Positions 1 through 8,881 are shown, numbered from the stretch's first letter. The stretch is DNA of 64,000 nucleotides from an uncultured Flavobacteriaceae bacterium (GCA_947494825.1 CANLWN010000001.1:186001-250000); one strand, 5' to 3'. Translations and numbers: made by a program. Notes: generated from the sequence alone by a model not told the origin.

Positions 1-1
1 T

Positions 2-3000
2 GATGAACTATATGTCTACGACGGGAATAAAGTTGCGCCCTTTCAAACAGATTTGAAGGAATTTATCAATGAAAATAACCTTTACGCCGGACTTAAATTG
101 CGGAATGGTATGTTCGCATTTGCTGGATATAAAGAAGGACTGGCCGTAATGAATGAACAGGGCCAGAAGGTCCTCCTCCTCAAAGGCCAGGAAATTTTAC
201 CGGCACCTGTGCTCAATCTGTTTCAAGATAAGTCCGGAATTTTATGGGCAGGTTTGGAGTATGGAGTGTCAAAAATAGACTTTCCTTCATCTTTCTCACA
301 TTTTAAGCAGTTGGGATTGAAAGATCGGGTGGTGTCTATGATCCGATTCAAGGGAGCATTCTATGCGGGCGGAGTCAAAGGCCTCTATGTATTAAAAAAT
401 GACAAAGGGGAACAGGCACATTTTACTAAGATACAGGGGACGGATTACAGAATTTGGGATCTCGCTCTGTTCGGGGATGAGCTCCTGATTTCTCATGAAG
501 ATCAAAACGGAGACGTCTTGGTGTGGGATAACGAATCGCTAGAACATATAGGTGATATAAAGGCTAGTGGCTTTTTGAGATCTTCACTGGACACAAATAG
601 AGTTTTTATAACAACTCCGGGAGGACTCACCTCTTTGTACCGAAAAAATGGTGCGTGGCTGGATGAAGGATTTTTTGAGAGGATTAACGCAGGTATCTAT
701 TCCATTGCAGAGGAAGCAAATGGCAATCTTTGGTTGAGTACCTCTAGCAGTGAAGTGTGGCAGGTGTCATTCGCTAACCGGGAACATGCTCAAAGCATCC
801 GGGACCCCAAGATCAAGAAATACGGTACTAAGGACGGATTGCCTGATGATGTCGGATATTTTCGCATCCTAAATGATAAGGTTTTCTATTCTGCGTTAAC
901 AATGCAAAACACCTACGAATTTGACCATAATAAGAATCGATTTGAACTTTCTGAAACTATCAGAAAGTTGGTTGGCCCAACAGAACAACGTACACGTTTT
1001 TACGGTGCAAATGAACGGGAAGATATCCTTTTAAGGATCGATGATCCGGATAATACATCGAGATTTATGATAGGATGGAAACAGAAAAACGGAGAATACA
1101 GGACCGAGGACTTGTTCTTTGAGAGAATAGCTTCTTTGACCGGACCCACTGCCGTGCCCTTTCTGGAAAAGGACAGTGTGGTGTGGTATGCCGGTAAAGA
1201 CGGAATTATTAGACAGGATATAAAGGCAAGGGAAGTGCACCTAACCCGTCAAAAATTGTATGCCTTGGTGAAAAAGGTAATCTATCGGGCAGACTCCGTG
1301 CTCTTTGGAGGCTATGGAGGGCCGCATGTTGCGCAGGTTCCCTTCAAACAAAATCAATTTCGGTTTCAATATACGCTTCCCAGTTTTTATCAGGAAAAAA
1401 TGAATCAATACCAATATCAGTTAGAGGGGTTTGATGAGAATTGGTCTGAATGGACTTTGGAAACTCAAAAAGATTATACCAATATCCCCGAAGGTGATTA
1501 TTCCTTTCAGGTGCGGGGTAAAAACATTTTTGGCCAGATCAGCGAACCGGCTAGCTATATCTTTACAATACTTCCCCCTTGGTATCGCTCCTGGTGGGCA
1601 TATATAGGGTATGCGCTTATGGGAGGTCTTGCCCTTTGGGGGTTTGCCCGTTGGCGTTCCAACCAATTGCACCGCAAAAACCTGATTTTAGAGGGCATCA
1701 TCAAACGACGAACCGAGGAGGTCAGGCAAAAGAACAAACAGCTCAGCCATCAAACCGAACGTCTCAAAGAGTTGGATACTATGAAGACCCGTCTCTTTGC
1801 CAATATCTCCCATGAGTTCCGAACACCTCTGACCTTGATCAAGGGCCCGATTGAAAAATTGGAATCGGCTAAAGAGAATAATATCAGCACGCCCAATATC
1901 AAAATGATACGCCGCAATGCCAATAGGCTGCTCAACCTCGTCAACCAATTGCTCGACCTTTCGAAACTCGATAGTGGCAAGTTGCGGTTGAACAAGGCCG
2001 AAGGCGATGTCTTTAAATGTATTCGTGCAGCATCCTCGGCCTTTGGTTCGCATGCGGCCTCACGTCAGATGGACTACCAAGTAAAAATTCCCTCGCGCTT
2101 GCTGTGGGCCTCCTTTGATCGTGACAAATTGGAAAAAATCATCTACAATCTTTTGAGCAACGCTTTTAAGTTTACGGCCGATGAAGGTCGGATTATTTTA
2201 GATGCAGAATTTAGGAGCGGCAGGTTGCGGTTAAAAGTTTTGGATACCGGCACAGGGATTGCAAAGGATAAACTGCCCCATATCTTCGATCGTTTTTTTC
2301 AGGTGGATGATAGCTATACCAAGGAAAAATCAGGCTCGGGCATAGGCCTGGCCCTGACCAAGGAATTGGTGGAACTTTCGGACGGCACCATTTATGTGGA
2401 AAGTGAATTGGGGAAGGGAACCACGTTCAGGGTCGTTATTCCGTTGGATGAAATACGGTCGGAACATATCGAAGAAACCGAAGATGTACTTATACAGGTA
2501 TATGATGAAGGGATGGAAGAATCGGGACCTTCGACAATCACTGAAAAAGATATTAAAGTGTTGGTCATTGAGGATAATAATGATATGCGGCATTTTATCC
2601 GAGAACAGTTAGAGACCGATTATGCCATTCTGGAGGCCGTAAATGGCAAGGAAGGCTTGAAAACCGCAAAAAAAACCATTCCCGACTTGATCATCACGGA
2701 TTTGATGATGCCGCAAATGGATGGCATTACACTGTGCAAAAAGCTAAAGACCGATATCGTTACCAGCCATATTCCTGTCATCATGCTCACCGCCAAAGCT
2801 GGCATCGAAAACAAATTGGAAGGGCTGGAGACCGGTGCCGATGAGTACCTGACCAAGCCCTTTAACGCCCGTGAGTTGCAGGTTCGTACCAAAAACCTCA
2901 TAGGGATGCGCCAAAAGCTACGTGTACTGTTCTCAAAAAACATCTCCCTGGATCCTAAGGACATTACCGTAACCTCGATTGATGAGAGATTCCTGAACCA

Positions 3001-3304
3001 ATTGTTGGAGTTGTTAGAGACCCGCTATGCCGATCCAAGTTTTGATATGCCACAAATGCAGCAAGCCATGAACATGGGCAAGACCGGCTTGCATGCTAAG
3101 GTAAAGGCACTAACCGATCAGCCACCCGGGGAACTTCTCCGAAATTTCAGATTAAAGCGAGCCGCGCAGCTGCTGGAACAAAAAGCGGACAACATCTCGC
3201 AAGTGGCCTACGATGTAGGTTTTAATAGCCTATCATATTTCACCCGTTGCTTTAAACAACTCTACGGAATGTCACCTTCCGAATACATTCAAAAACATAA
3301 TTAA
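2..3304 (+). CDS. Hybrid two-component system sensor/regulator (HTCS), 5'-truncated by window edge
   Basis: One-protein signalling system: a periplasmic sensor, histidine kinase, receiver and DNA-binding domain in one chain. The frame is open from base 2 without a start, so the N-terminus lies outside the window. The visible part begins in beta-propeller (Reg_prop) repeats, followed by a Y_Y_Y domain (about 1340-1570), one membrane helix (about 1590-1655) and a linker coil. Next come the HisKA H-box (S-H-E-F-R-T-P, phospho-His codon 1811-1813), an HATPase with D-T-G-T-G-I and G-I-G-L-A-L motifs, and a receiver with phospho-Asp in D-L-M-M-P (2699-2701). The AraC-type helix-turn-helix is at about 3080-3290. 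HTCS proteins usually control nearby polysaccharide-use genes. Here the next genes are lipoproteins on the same strand after 310 bases, so the target is uncertain. Confidence 0.95.
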   Translation, partial: DELYVYDGNKVAPFQTDLKEFINENNLYAGLKLRNGMFAFAGYKEGLAVMNEQGQKVLLLKGQEILPAPVLNLFQDKSGILWAGLEYGVSKIDFPSSFSHFKQLGLKDRVVSMIRFKGAFYAGGVKGLYVLKNDKGEQAHFTKIQGTDYRIWDLALFGDELLISHEDQNGDVLVWDNESLEHIGDIKASGFLRSSLDTNRVFITTPGGLTSLYRKNGAWLDEGFFERINAGIYSIAEEANGNLWLSTSSSEVWQVSFANREHAQSIRDPKIKKYGTKDGLPDDVGYFRILNDKVFYSALTMQNTYEFDHNKNRFELSETIRKLVGPTEQRTRFYGANEREDILLRIDDPDNTSRFMIGWKQKNGEYRTEDLFFERIASLTGPTAVPFLEKDSVVWYAGKDGIIRQDIKAREVHLTRQKLYALVKKVIYRADSVLFGGYGGPHVAQVPFKQNQFRFQYTLPSFYQEKMNQYQYQLEGFDENWSEWTLETQKDYTNIPEGDYSFQVRGKNIFGQISEPASYIFTILPPWYRSWWAYIGYALMGGLALWGFARWRSNQLHRKNLILEGIIKRRTEEVRQKNKQLSHQTERLKELDTMKTRLFANISHEFRTPLTLIKGPIEKLESAKENNISTPNIKMIRRNANRLLNLVNQLLDLSKLDSGKLRLNKAEGDVFKCIRAASSAFGSHAASRQMDYQVKIPSRLLWASFDRDKLEKIIYNLLSNAFKFTADEGRIILDAEFRSGRLRLKVLDTGTGIAKDKLPHIFDRFFQVDDSYTKEKSGSGIGLALTKELVELSDGTIYVESELGKGTTFRVVIPLDEIRSEHIEETEDVLIQVYDEGMEESGPSTITEKDIKVLVIEDNNDMRHFIREQLETDYAILEAVNGKEGLKTAKKTIPDLIITDLMMPQMDGITLCKKLKTDIVTSHIPVIMLTAKAGIENKLEGLETGADEYLTKPFNARELQVRTKNLIGMRQKLRVLFSKNISLDPKDITVTSIDERFLNQLLELLETRYADPSFDMPQMQQAMNMGKTGLHAKVKALTDQPPGELLRNFRLKRAAQLLEQKADNISQVAYDVGFNSLSYFTRCFKQLYGMSPSEYIQKHN

Positions 3305-3614
3305 AGTAATTAGTTCCCTCCCTTGTAAAGGTTGAGTTGAGTGTCCCGAAGTATATCGGGACTGTAGGGGTTGCCAGAAGCGCGTGCATCATCCTTACTT
3401 GGCATTTACCGCTTATTACTGTTCTTCCATTTTACCCTCCAAGGCTGCTTCTCTTTATCAGAACTATTGTGCATACATTCCGAACTTTTTTGAAAGCCCT
3501 TGGATAAAGCGAACTATACTTTTATTCCATGTTTTGAACAAGAACGGAATAGGTCTTTGGTTCCCTCCACGCTTTAACCTTTGGATAGTTTAATATTTAT
3601 TAAAAACAAAAATT
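3305..3614. other. Intergenic region, 310 bp, no gene supported
   Basis: No convincing coding region. A 69-codon open frame at 3384-3593 has the composition of chance ORF and no recognisable motif. A 7-bp dyad (GTCCCGA/TCGGGAC, 3343-3349 and 3356-3362, 6-nt loop) lies 40 bases after the sensor gene stop but lacks a T-tract. The promoter of the lipoprotein cluster is probably in the AT-rich stretch just before 3615, but I could not define its boxes. Confidence 0.4.
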
Positions 3615-4085
3615 ATGAAAAAGCTGATTTTTACTCCGATTGTTTTTTGCCTACTACTGTTTGCAAGCTGTGAAGAAAGCGACAGTATAGCCGACGATTT
3701 AACCTTAGAACAGCTTCAAGAAAACCAGATAATGTTGTCCGAACGGCAAGCAATCCTAAGTCGTGTTATCCAGCTTCAAGATGCTATACAAAACAAAAAT
3801 TTGACTCCCGAAGTCAGGGTTAAGGAGATTAAGTCATTGATCAATGACATTGAAGGATGGAATGCGCGGCCAGATGTCAAGAGCATCGCTATGTCAACTT
3901 CCTTAAAGACGGAAGACCCAAGAGGGCCCAGAATCCCCCCGCAGCCATGTTTGCTTATACCTCCGAATTGTGCCCCCATTAAGATTATCGACGGCTCGAT
4001 TTGCTTTTATATCGGGGTAACCAACTATTGCGGCCCAAATGGTCTGCGTATGTGCAGATATGCTTGTATAAGTGATTTGTTTTGA
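3615..4085 (+). CDS. Small lipoprotein with C-terminal six-cysteine domain
   Basis: Unrecognised 156-aa protein. The N-terminus is a lipoprotein signal (hydrophobic stretch ending L-F-A-S-C, lipidated Cys19). Residues about 30-85 are helical and rich in Q, E and K, perhaps coiled coil. The last 45 residues hold six cysteines (112, 119, 130, 139, 147, 151), enough for three disulfides outside the cytoplasm. The residue after the lipid Cys is E-E-S, without the K-D-D seen in the next three lipoproteins. The last four cysteines have spacing C-x8-C-x7-C-x3-C with N-G after the second, identical to the secreted peptide encoded at 39522-39707. The gene is first in a run of four lipoprotein genes with short gaps (51 bp to the next). 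Function unknown. Confidence 0.75.
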   Translation: MKKLIFTPIVFCLLLFASCEESDSIADDLTLEQLQENQIMLSERQAILSRVIQLQDAIQNKNLTPEVRVKEIKSLINDIEGWNARPDVKSIAMSTSLKTEDPRGPRIPPQPCLLIPPNCAPIKIIDGSICFYIGVTNYCGPNGLRMCRYACISDLF

Positions 4086-4136
4086 AAAAACTCCTAAAAC
4101 GACAAGCGAGAAACAACTAATAAAAGAACAGAAACC

Positions 4137-5468
4137 ATGAAAAAAACAATTGCATTTCTGTATGGAATACTGCTGCTGCTCTTTATGGGTTGCAGCAAAG
4201 ATGATGGAGTGCCAACCCCTGAGCCTATCAACGGACCCGAACAGAAAAGCAGCGGAAAACAGCTGATCAGTTTTCGGTTTACGGGTATCGAAAAGAATGG
4301 TATAAGGGTTGACATTACCGCCGAAATCGATGAAGCAAACAAGGCCATTACCGCCGGGATGCCCTCAGGCACGGATATTTCCACCTTGGAACCCGAGGTG
4401 GAAATATCCGACAAGGCCACCTACGAGCCCAGCGGACCACAAGACTTTAGCCAGCCGATCAATTATACGGTAACTGCCGAAGATGGTTCCAGCCGTACCT
4501 ATCGGGTTACTATTGAAGTTTTGCTAAGCCAAAAAGAAATTTTGTTGAAAATAGCCGAGGCAAACCCAGGAAACACCTTGATGTGGAATGAAAATGACAA
4601 CTTGAGCGATTGGGAAGAGGTAAGCCTGGATAGTATTGGAAATATCATTGAACTGCGGCTTAATTCACGGGATATTTCCTTGTTGCTCCCTGAGATTGGG
4701 CAGCTATCTACCTTGGAAGCATTGAATTTAGCGGATAACAATTTGCACTCTTTGCCCCTTGAGATTTGGCAGCTCTCCAATCTGCTAGAGTTAGATTTGA
4801 TGGCTATTGGGCTTTTTGTTTTGCCTCCCGAAATTGAGCAATTGGAAGACTTGGTGAGTCTATCCTTATCAGTAAATAATCTGGTAGGTCTGCCACCCGA
4901 AATTGGGCAGTTATCCAATCTGGAAGAGCTGTTTTTATCCACTAATCAGCTGTCTGATTTGCCGCCCGAGATCGGACAACTTTCTAGTTTAACAGGGCTT
5001 TATTTATCCGATAATGCGCTTTCAACTCTGCCTTCGGAGGTTGGTCAACTCTCCAATCTGCAAGTGTTGTATTTGTCTAGTAACGAGCTTTCTACCTTGC
5101 CTCCCGACATAGGACAGTTGGGCAGCCTGGGAGCATTGATCCTGTCCGGCAACGATTTAAGCGAAATCCCCACTGAGTTTCAGCAGCTTTCCAGTCTGGT
5201 TGTTCTCGATTTGAGGAACAATGAACTGTCGGGGCTGGGCACCAACCATATTCCAATGGTCAATTCAGATCCTCTTAGCATATCCTGCGAGAGCAATTTG
5301 CAAGTATTGTGGTTGGCCGAAAACAAAGCGCCTATGGTCTTGGACGATTGTATCTGTGAGCTGGACAAAGACAATGGCGGAACGGTGGATATTGACATTG
5401 TCCTGGCCCCCGACCCGGAAAATCCAAATCCCTTGGTAAGCTGCCAAGGTGATGTGATAGGTAATTAA
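4137..5468 (+). CDS. Leucine-rich-repeat lipoprotein (paralogue 1)
   Basis: 443-aa lipoprotein with signal peptide ending F-M-G-C (Cys19), followed by S-K-D-D. That C-S-K-D-D start resembles the lipoprotein export signal (K plus acidic residues) that sends Bacteroidota lipoproteins to the outer face of the outer membrane. Residues about 40-130 form an Ig-like/DUF5018-type module ending T-V-T-A-E-D-G-S-S-R-T-Y. About eight 23-residue LRRs follow (consensus L-P-P-E-I-G-Q-L-S-N-L). The C-terminal cap has C-I-C, D-N-G-G-T-V-D-I-D and ends G-D-V-I-G-N. It is a close paralogue of 6813-8147 with the same ends and different LRRs. Likely a surface binding protein; ligand unknown. Confidence 0.9.
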   Translation: MKKTIAFLYGILLLLFMGCSKDDGVPTPEPINGPEQKSSGKQLISFRFTGIEKNGIRVDITAEIDEANKAITAGMPSGTDISTLEPEVEISDKATYEPSGPQDFSQPINYTVTAEDGSSRTYRVTIEVLLSQKEILLKIAEANPGNTLMWNENDNLSDWEEVSLDSIGNIIELRLNSRDISLLLPEIGQLSTLEALNLADNNLHSLPLEIWQLSNLLELDLMAIGLFVLPPEIEQLEDLVSLSLSVNNLVGLPPEIGQLSNLEELFLSTNQLSDLPPEIGQLSSLTGLYLSDNALSTLPSEVGQLSNLQVLYLSSNELSTLPPDIGQLGSLGALILSGNDLSEIPTEFQQLSSLVVLDLRNNELSGLGTNHIPMVNSDPLSISCESNLQVLWLAENKAPMVLDDCICELDKDNGGTVDIDIVLAPDPENPNPLVSCQGDVIGN

Positions 5469-5492
5469 GATGCACAAAGAAACTTGAAAACA

Positions 5493-6785
5493 ATGGTCAT
5501 GAAAACACCATATTTATTTTTTATTATTTCGCTGCTGCTCCTAGGAGCCTGTAGCAAAGATGACGGGCCTGGTCAACAGAATCCCGATCCGGATCCTCAA
5601 AACCAAGCTCCAGAACAGTTTGGCTTGATCAGGGTGGCCGACAACTCCATGGACGTACAGCCTAATCCGTCTTTTTCATGGGACATCAGCATTGACCCTG
5701 ATGGTGATACGGTCACCTACGACCTTTTTTTGGATACCAAACAGAATCCGGAGGTCATAGTGGAAGAGAACATCACAGGTACCGAATACAAGGTCCCAGA
5801 CTCCGAATTATTATGCAGGGCACGAAACTATCACTGGAAGGTGGTGGCCAAGGATGGTAAAGGTGGGGAAACCACCTCTGAAACCTTCAGTTTTACGGTC
5901 AGCACATTGAATGATGCAGAGCAACTTCTCCCATCTAATCCTTTTACAGCCCGTTTGAACCATACGGCTGTGGTCTTCGACGGCATGTGGTTGCTGGGTG
6001 GTTTTGATGCTAAGGGTCCTTCAAACCAGGTATGGTTCAGCCCCGATGGCAATGATTGGGAGTTTGTGAACCAAAATGGCACAGCCAACTTTGCGAGAAG
6101 ATTCTTTCATACGGCAATTGTCTTTAACGATGCCTTATGGGTCCTTGGGGGCGTGAGCACTGGCTTTTTGAACGATGTATGGACCAGTACCGATGGTATT
6201 ACTTGGACCGAGGTTGACCAAATTCAAGAATACGTGGCCCGAGCCGAGCATACCCTTACTGCCTTTCAAAATAAGTTGTGGATCATTGGTGGTGGAGGTA
6301 ATGGAGGGGTAAAACTAGCTGATGTTTGGAGCAGTACAGATGGTGCCAAATGGGAACGAATGGTGGAGAGCGCCCCTTTTGGCAAGCGAAATTTCCATCA
6401 AACCGTGGCTTTTAAAAACCGTTTATGGGTTATTGGGGGCAACGAAGAAGATGACAATTTTAACCAGGAGACCAAAAACGATGTGTGGAGCAGTGCCGAT
6501 GGAATTGAATGGGAGTTGGAAACCGATGATGCCAATTTTCCTGCGAGATTTGGGCATAAAGCCCTGGTTTTTGATCAAAAGATCTGGATCATAGGAAGTG
6601 GAACAGATAACGACATTTGGTATTCAGAAGATGGTGTTGAATGGTTTGAGGCTACTCCATCAGAATCGTTTCCCGCAAAAGACGGATTCACTGTGCTGTT
6701 CTTCCAGGGAGAAATCTGGATTTTGGGAGGTAGCAATACCAATGAGATCTGGGAGATTGATTACAGTTTGGGACAAGGAGATTAA
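5493..6785 (+). CDS. Kelch-repeat-type beta-propeller lipoprotein
   Basis: Lipoprotein of about 430 aa. The start could be ATG 5493 or ATG 5499 (M-K-T); the latter gives the more usual short signal, ending L-L-G-A-C followed by S-K-D-D. An upstream in-frame TTG at 5484 is less likely. After a low-complexity linker (D-P-D-P-Q-N-Q) comes a fibronectin/Ig-like module (about residues 35-140). Six kelch-like blades follow, each with H-T/H-K-x-x-V-F-x-x-x-x-W-x-x-G-G and V-W-S-S-x-D-G-x-x-W. It sits between two LRR lipoprotein genes with gaps of about 25-30 bp, so it is probably co-transcribed. Likely surface exposed and ligand- or glycan-binding; no catalytic motif seen. Confidence 0.88.
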   Translation: MVMKTPYLFFIISLLLLGACSKDDGPGQQNPDPDPQNQAPEQFGLIRVADNSMDVQPNPSFSWDISIDPDGDTVTYDLFLDTKQNPEVIVEENITGTEYKVPDSELLCRARNYHWKVVAKDGKGGETTSETFSFTVSTLNDAEQLLPSNPFTARLNHTAVVFDGMWLLGGFDAKGPSNQVWFSPDGNDWEFVNQNGTANFARRFFHTAIVFNDALWVLGGVSTGFLNDVWTSTDGITWTEVDQIQEYVARAEHTLTAFQNKLWIIGGGGNGGVKLADVWSSTDGAKWERMVESAPFGKRNFHQTVAFKNRLWVIGGNEEDDNFNQETKNDVWSSADGIEWELETDDANFPARFGHKALVFDQKIWIIGSGTDNDIWYSEDGVEWFEATPSESFPAKDGFTVLFFQGEIWILGGSNTNEIWEIDYSLGQGD

Positions 6786-6812
6786 GAGTATGGTTGCACG
6801 CTAAAAAATTAA

Positions 6813-8147
6813 ATGATGAAAACTAGAATTGTTTACTTTATTATGATCGCGGGCCTGTTACTTTTGGCTTGCAGCAAAGATGATAGTGGACCAGCCCCTG
6901 AACCCCAGGGGCAACCCGAACAGAAAAGTGGCGAAAAACAGCTGATCAGCTTTCGATTCACCGGCATTGAAAATAATGGTATAGCGGTAGATATACCCGC
7001 CGAGATAGACCAAGCAGCTAAGACCATTGCGGCGGAGATGCCCCCTAACACTGATATTACCGTTTTGGAACCTGAAGTGGAGGTCTCGGAAAAGGCCATG
7101 TACGAACCTATTGGACCACAAGATTTTAGCAAGCCCATCAATTATACGGTAACCGCCGAGGACGGCACCAGTAGAACTTATCTGGTGACCTTGGAGGTTT
7201 TGTTAAATCAGAAGGAAATTTTATTAAAAATTGTTGAGGCGAACCCAAGCAGCACGCTCGACTGGCGCGAAAATGACAGCTTGAGCGATTGGGAAGAGGT
7301 CATCCTCGACGGGGAAGGAAAGGTAATTCAGTTGAACTTAGGGAATAAACGCTTGACCGTTTTGCCGCCAGAGATCGGCTTGCTCACCAAGTTGCAATCT
7401 TTGGAAATTCTGGAGAATAGCTTGTCCCGGCTTCCACCCGAGATCGGACAGTTGACAAGTCTAGTGCGTTTGGACTTGCGGGAAAACGAATTCGCCACCC
7501 TTCCCATGGAAATAGGGCAATTGTTGGCCCTTCAAGAGCTGCAATTAGGCCGTAACCTACTAAATGAGCTCCCCGAAGAGATCGGGCAATTGTCAAATTT
7601 AAATCAGCTATACCTGTTCCGCAACCGCCTAAGTACTATTCCCCAGGACATCTTTCAGCTGTCAAATTTGCAAATTTTAAACCTTTTTGGTAACAACTTA
7701 AGTGGGGTCCCGGCGGAAATTGCGCAGTTGCAAAATTTGGCATTCCTGGACTTAGGTGGCAATGCCCTTACGGCAATTTCCCCGGAAATTGGGCTGTTGG
7801 GGCAGTTGCACAGCTTATATTTAGATGATAATGCGTTAACCACCCTACCGGATGAACTGGGCCAACTCGCGAGCTTGGCGGTGTTGGATCTGAGGAATAA
7901 TGAACTGGCGGGATTAAGTACCAAGCATATTCCAATCGTCAATCCCGATCCTTTTAGCATATCCTGCGAAACCAATCTACATACACTGTACTTGGGTGGA
8001 AACAAGGAACCCATGGTGCTGGACGACTGCATTTGTGACCTGGATGCAGATAATGGTGGCACAGTGGACATTGATATTGTTGTAACGGAAGATTTAAATA
8101 ATCCGAATCCGTTGGTGACATGTCAGGGCGATGTGATCGGGAACTAA
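6813..8147 (+). CDS. Leucine-rich-repeat lipoprotein (paralogue 2)
   Basis: 444-aa paralogue of 4137-5468. Lipobox L-L-L-A-C (Cys20), again followed by S-K-D-D. The N-terminal Ig-like/DUF5018-type module is nearly the same, including K-Q-L-I-S-F-R-F-T-G-I-E and T-V-T-A-E-D-G. About eight LRRs differ clearly in sequence from paralogue 1. The C-terminal cap (H-I-P, then C-I-C-D-L-D, D-N-G-G-T-V-D-I-D, final G-D-V-I-G-N) is almost identical. Conserved ends with a diverged LRR face suggest duplication followed by change in binding specificity. It is the last gene of the lipoprotein run; a weak terminator-like hairpin follows at 8186-8202. Confidence 0.9.
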   Translation: MMKTRIVYFIMIAGLLLLACSKDDSGPAPEPQGQPEQKSGEKQLISFRFTGIENNGIAVDIPAEIDQAAKTIAAEMPPNTDITVLEPEVEVSEKAMYEPIGPQDFSKPINYTVTAEDGTSRTYLVTLEVLLNQKEILLKIVEANPSSTLDWRENDSLSDWEEVILDGEGKVIQLNLGNKRLTVLPPEIGLLTKLQSLEILENSLSRLPPEIGQLTSLVRLDLRENEFATLPMEIGQLLALQELQLGRNLLNELPEEIGQLSNLNQLYLFRNRLSTIPQDIFQLSNLQILNLFGNNLSGVPAEIAQLQNLAFLDLGGNALTAISPEIGLLGQLHSLYLDDNALTTLPDELGQLASLAVLDLRNNELAGLSTKHIPIVNPDPFSISCETNLHTLYLGGNKEPMVLDDCICDLDADNGGTVDIDIVVTEDLNNPNPLVTCQGDVIGN

Positions 8148-8185
8148 GGCAAACAATGAAATAGTAAAGATTGAAAAGAAAAATA

Positions 8186-8202
8186 AAATGACTTTGTCAT
8201 TT
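8186..8202 (+). terminator. Weak terminator-like hairpin after lipoprotein cluster
   Basis: AAATGAC-TTT-GTCATTT forms a 7-bp AT-rich stem with a 3-nt loop 39 bases after the stop codon, followed by GTTTTGG. The stem is weak and the T-run short, so the call is tentative. Confidence 0.35.
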
Positions 8203-8497
8203 GTTTTGGTGTCTAGTAAAATGGCCGTTTTACCGCATCATTTTCCTTTTACATTATTCTATTCTTGGAAGCGCCCCGTTTGCGGTCGTTTTTAGTATTC
8301 TTGTTAATTGACCTTTTATGGGACACATAAAAATCATACTACAGGCAACAAGTCAACTCTATTTAGATTTATGAAGATTGTCCTTTATTTGCAACTTTCC
8401 CCTCAACATTTGCATGTCCTCATTTACCCTTTAGTTTAAAATCTTGGTATAATGTTGAGTATTACGAAGTGATTTGTTCCCAGTATTGGCCAAAAAA
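8203..8497. other. AT-rich spacer without recognisable gene
   Basis: About 295 bases between the lipoprotein cluster and the tandem repeat. I see no coding pattern on either strand, no dyad longer than 6 bp and no tRNA-like fold. Confidence 0.4.
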
Positions 8498-8718
8498 AGC
8501 TGGTTTTACGAGGGAAAGGGGATTCACTCCCTTCGGTCGTGCATCCCAATAGGGGAGAGCCTACAAAGAAAAGCTCCTTGGCGGGGCTATTTTTTTATTC
8601 TCGGCGGGCCGGAACAAGTTGGTTTTTTGAGGGAAAGGGGATTCACTCCCTTCGGTCGTGCATCCCAATAGGGGAGGCCTGCAAAGAAAAGCTCGTTGTC
8701 GGAGCTGTTTTTTTATTC
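8498..8718. repeat. Tandem pair of about 100-bp repeats with terminator-like ends
   Basis: Copy 1 (about 8498-8600) and copy 2 (about 8617-8718) are spaced 119 bp, dropping to 118 after a 1-bp indel. The core, GAGGGAAAGGGGATTCACTC followed by CCTTCGGTCGTGCATCCCAA, is identical in both. Each copy ends on the plus strand with an AGCTC-type stem and seven T (T-runs 8590-8596 and 8708-8714), so each looks like a plus-strand intrinsic terminator. The opening GAGG..A..GGGATTC resembles the antisense 3' end of the adjacent tRNA-Ser (GAGGAAGAGGGATTCGAACC), perhaps by common descent. Short open frames across the repeats look spurious. Confidence 0.7.
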
Positions 8719-8761
8719 CCCTTCACAACTGGAAAGCAAGCTTTCCCTTGTTTCAGGAAAT

Positions 8762-8791
8762 AAAAAAAGCTTCACTTGGGGTGAAGCTTTT
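8762..8791 (-). terminator. Intrinsic terminator of tRNA-Ser
   Basis: Read on the minus strand, AAAAGCTTCAC-CCCAA-GTGAAGCTTTT is an 11-bp stem with a 5-nt loop. It ends in seven T and lies 6 bases past the tRNA 3' end. It is a strong rho-independent terminator. Confidence 0.85.
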
Positions 8792-8796
8792 CTTTG

Positions 8797-8881
8797 CGGA
8801 GGAAGAGGGATTCGAACCCCCGGAGGTGTGACCCTCAACAGTTTTCAAGACTGCCGCATTCGACCACTCTGCCATTCCTCC
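8797..8881 (-). tRNA. tRNA-Ser (anticodon UGA)
   Basis: 85-nt class II tRNA on the minus strand. The acceptor stem GGAGGAA (8875-8881) pairs with TTCCTCC (8798-8804), with discriminator G. The anticodon arm is GCAGT-CTTGAAA-ACTGT with anticodon TGA at plus positions 8845-8847. A long variable arm follows, then the T-arm with GGTTCGAATCC. CCA is not encoded. A strong terminator follows. The 5' half overlaps the end of the GIY-YIG ORF, whose stop codon is the anticodon. Two partial copies of the tRNA 5' end lie upstream at 9209-9224 and 9286-9297. Confidence 0.97.

Noticed and set aside
3384-3593. 69-codon open frame after the hybrid sensor
   Set aside because: Rich in rare-looking composition with no motif, no promoter and no neighbour logic.
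8474-8763. Overlapping short open frames across the tandem repeat with shared peptide segments
   Set aside because: The shared peptides come from the DNA repeat; no start context, composition or motif supports translation.
8845-8881. The W-Q-S-G-R-M-R-Q-S tail as a real protein motif
   Set aside because: It is the translation of the tRNA-Ser 5' half, so I treat it as overlap, not as a conserved domain.
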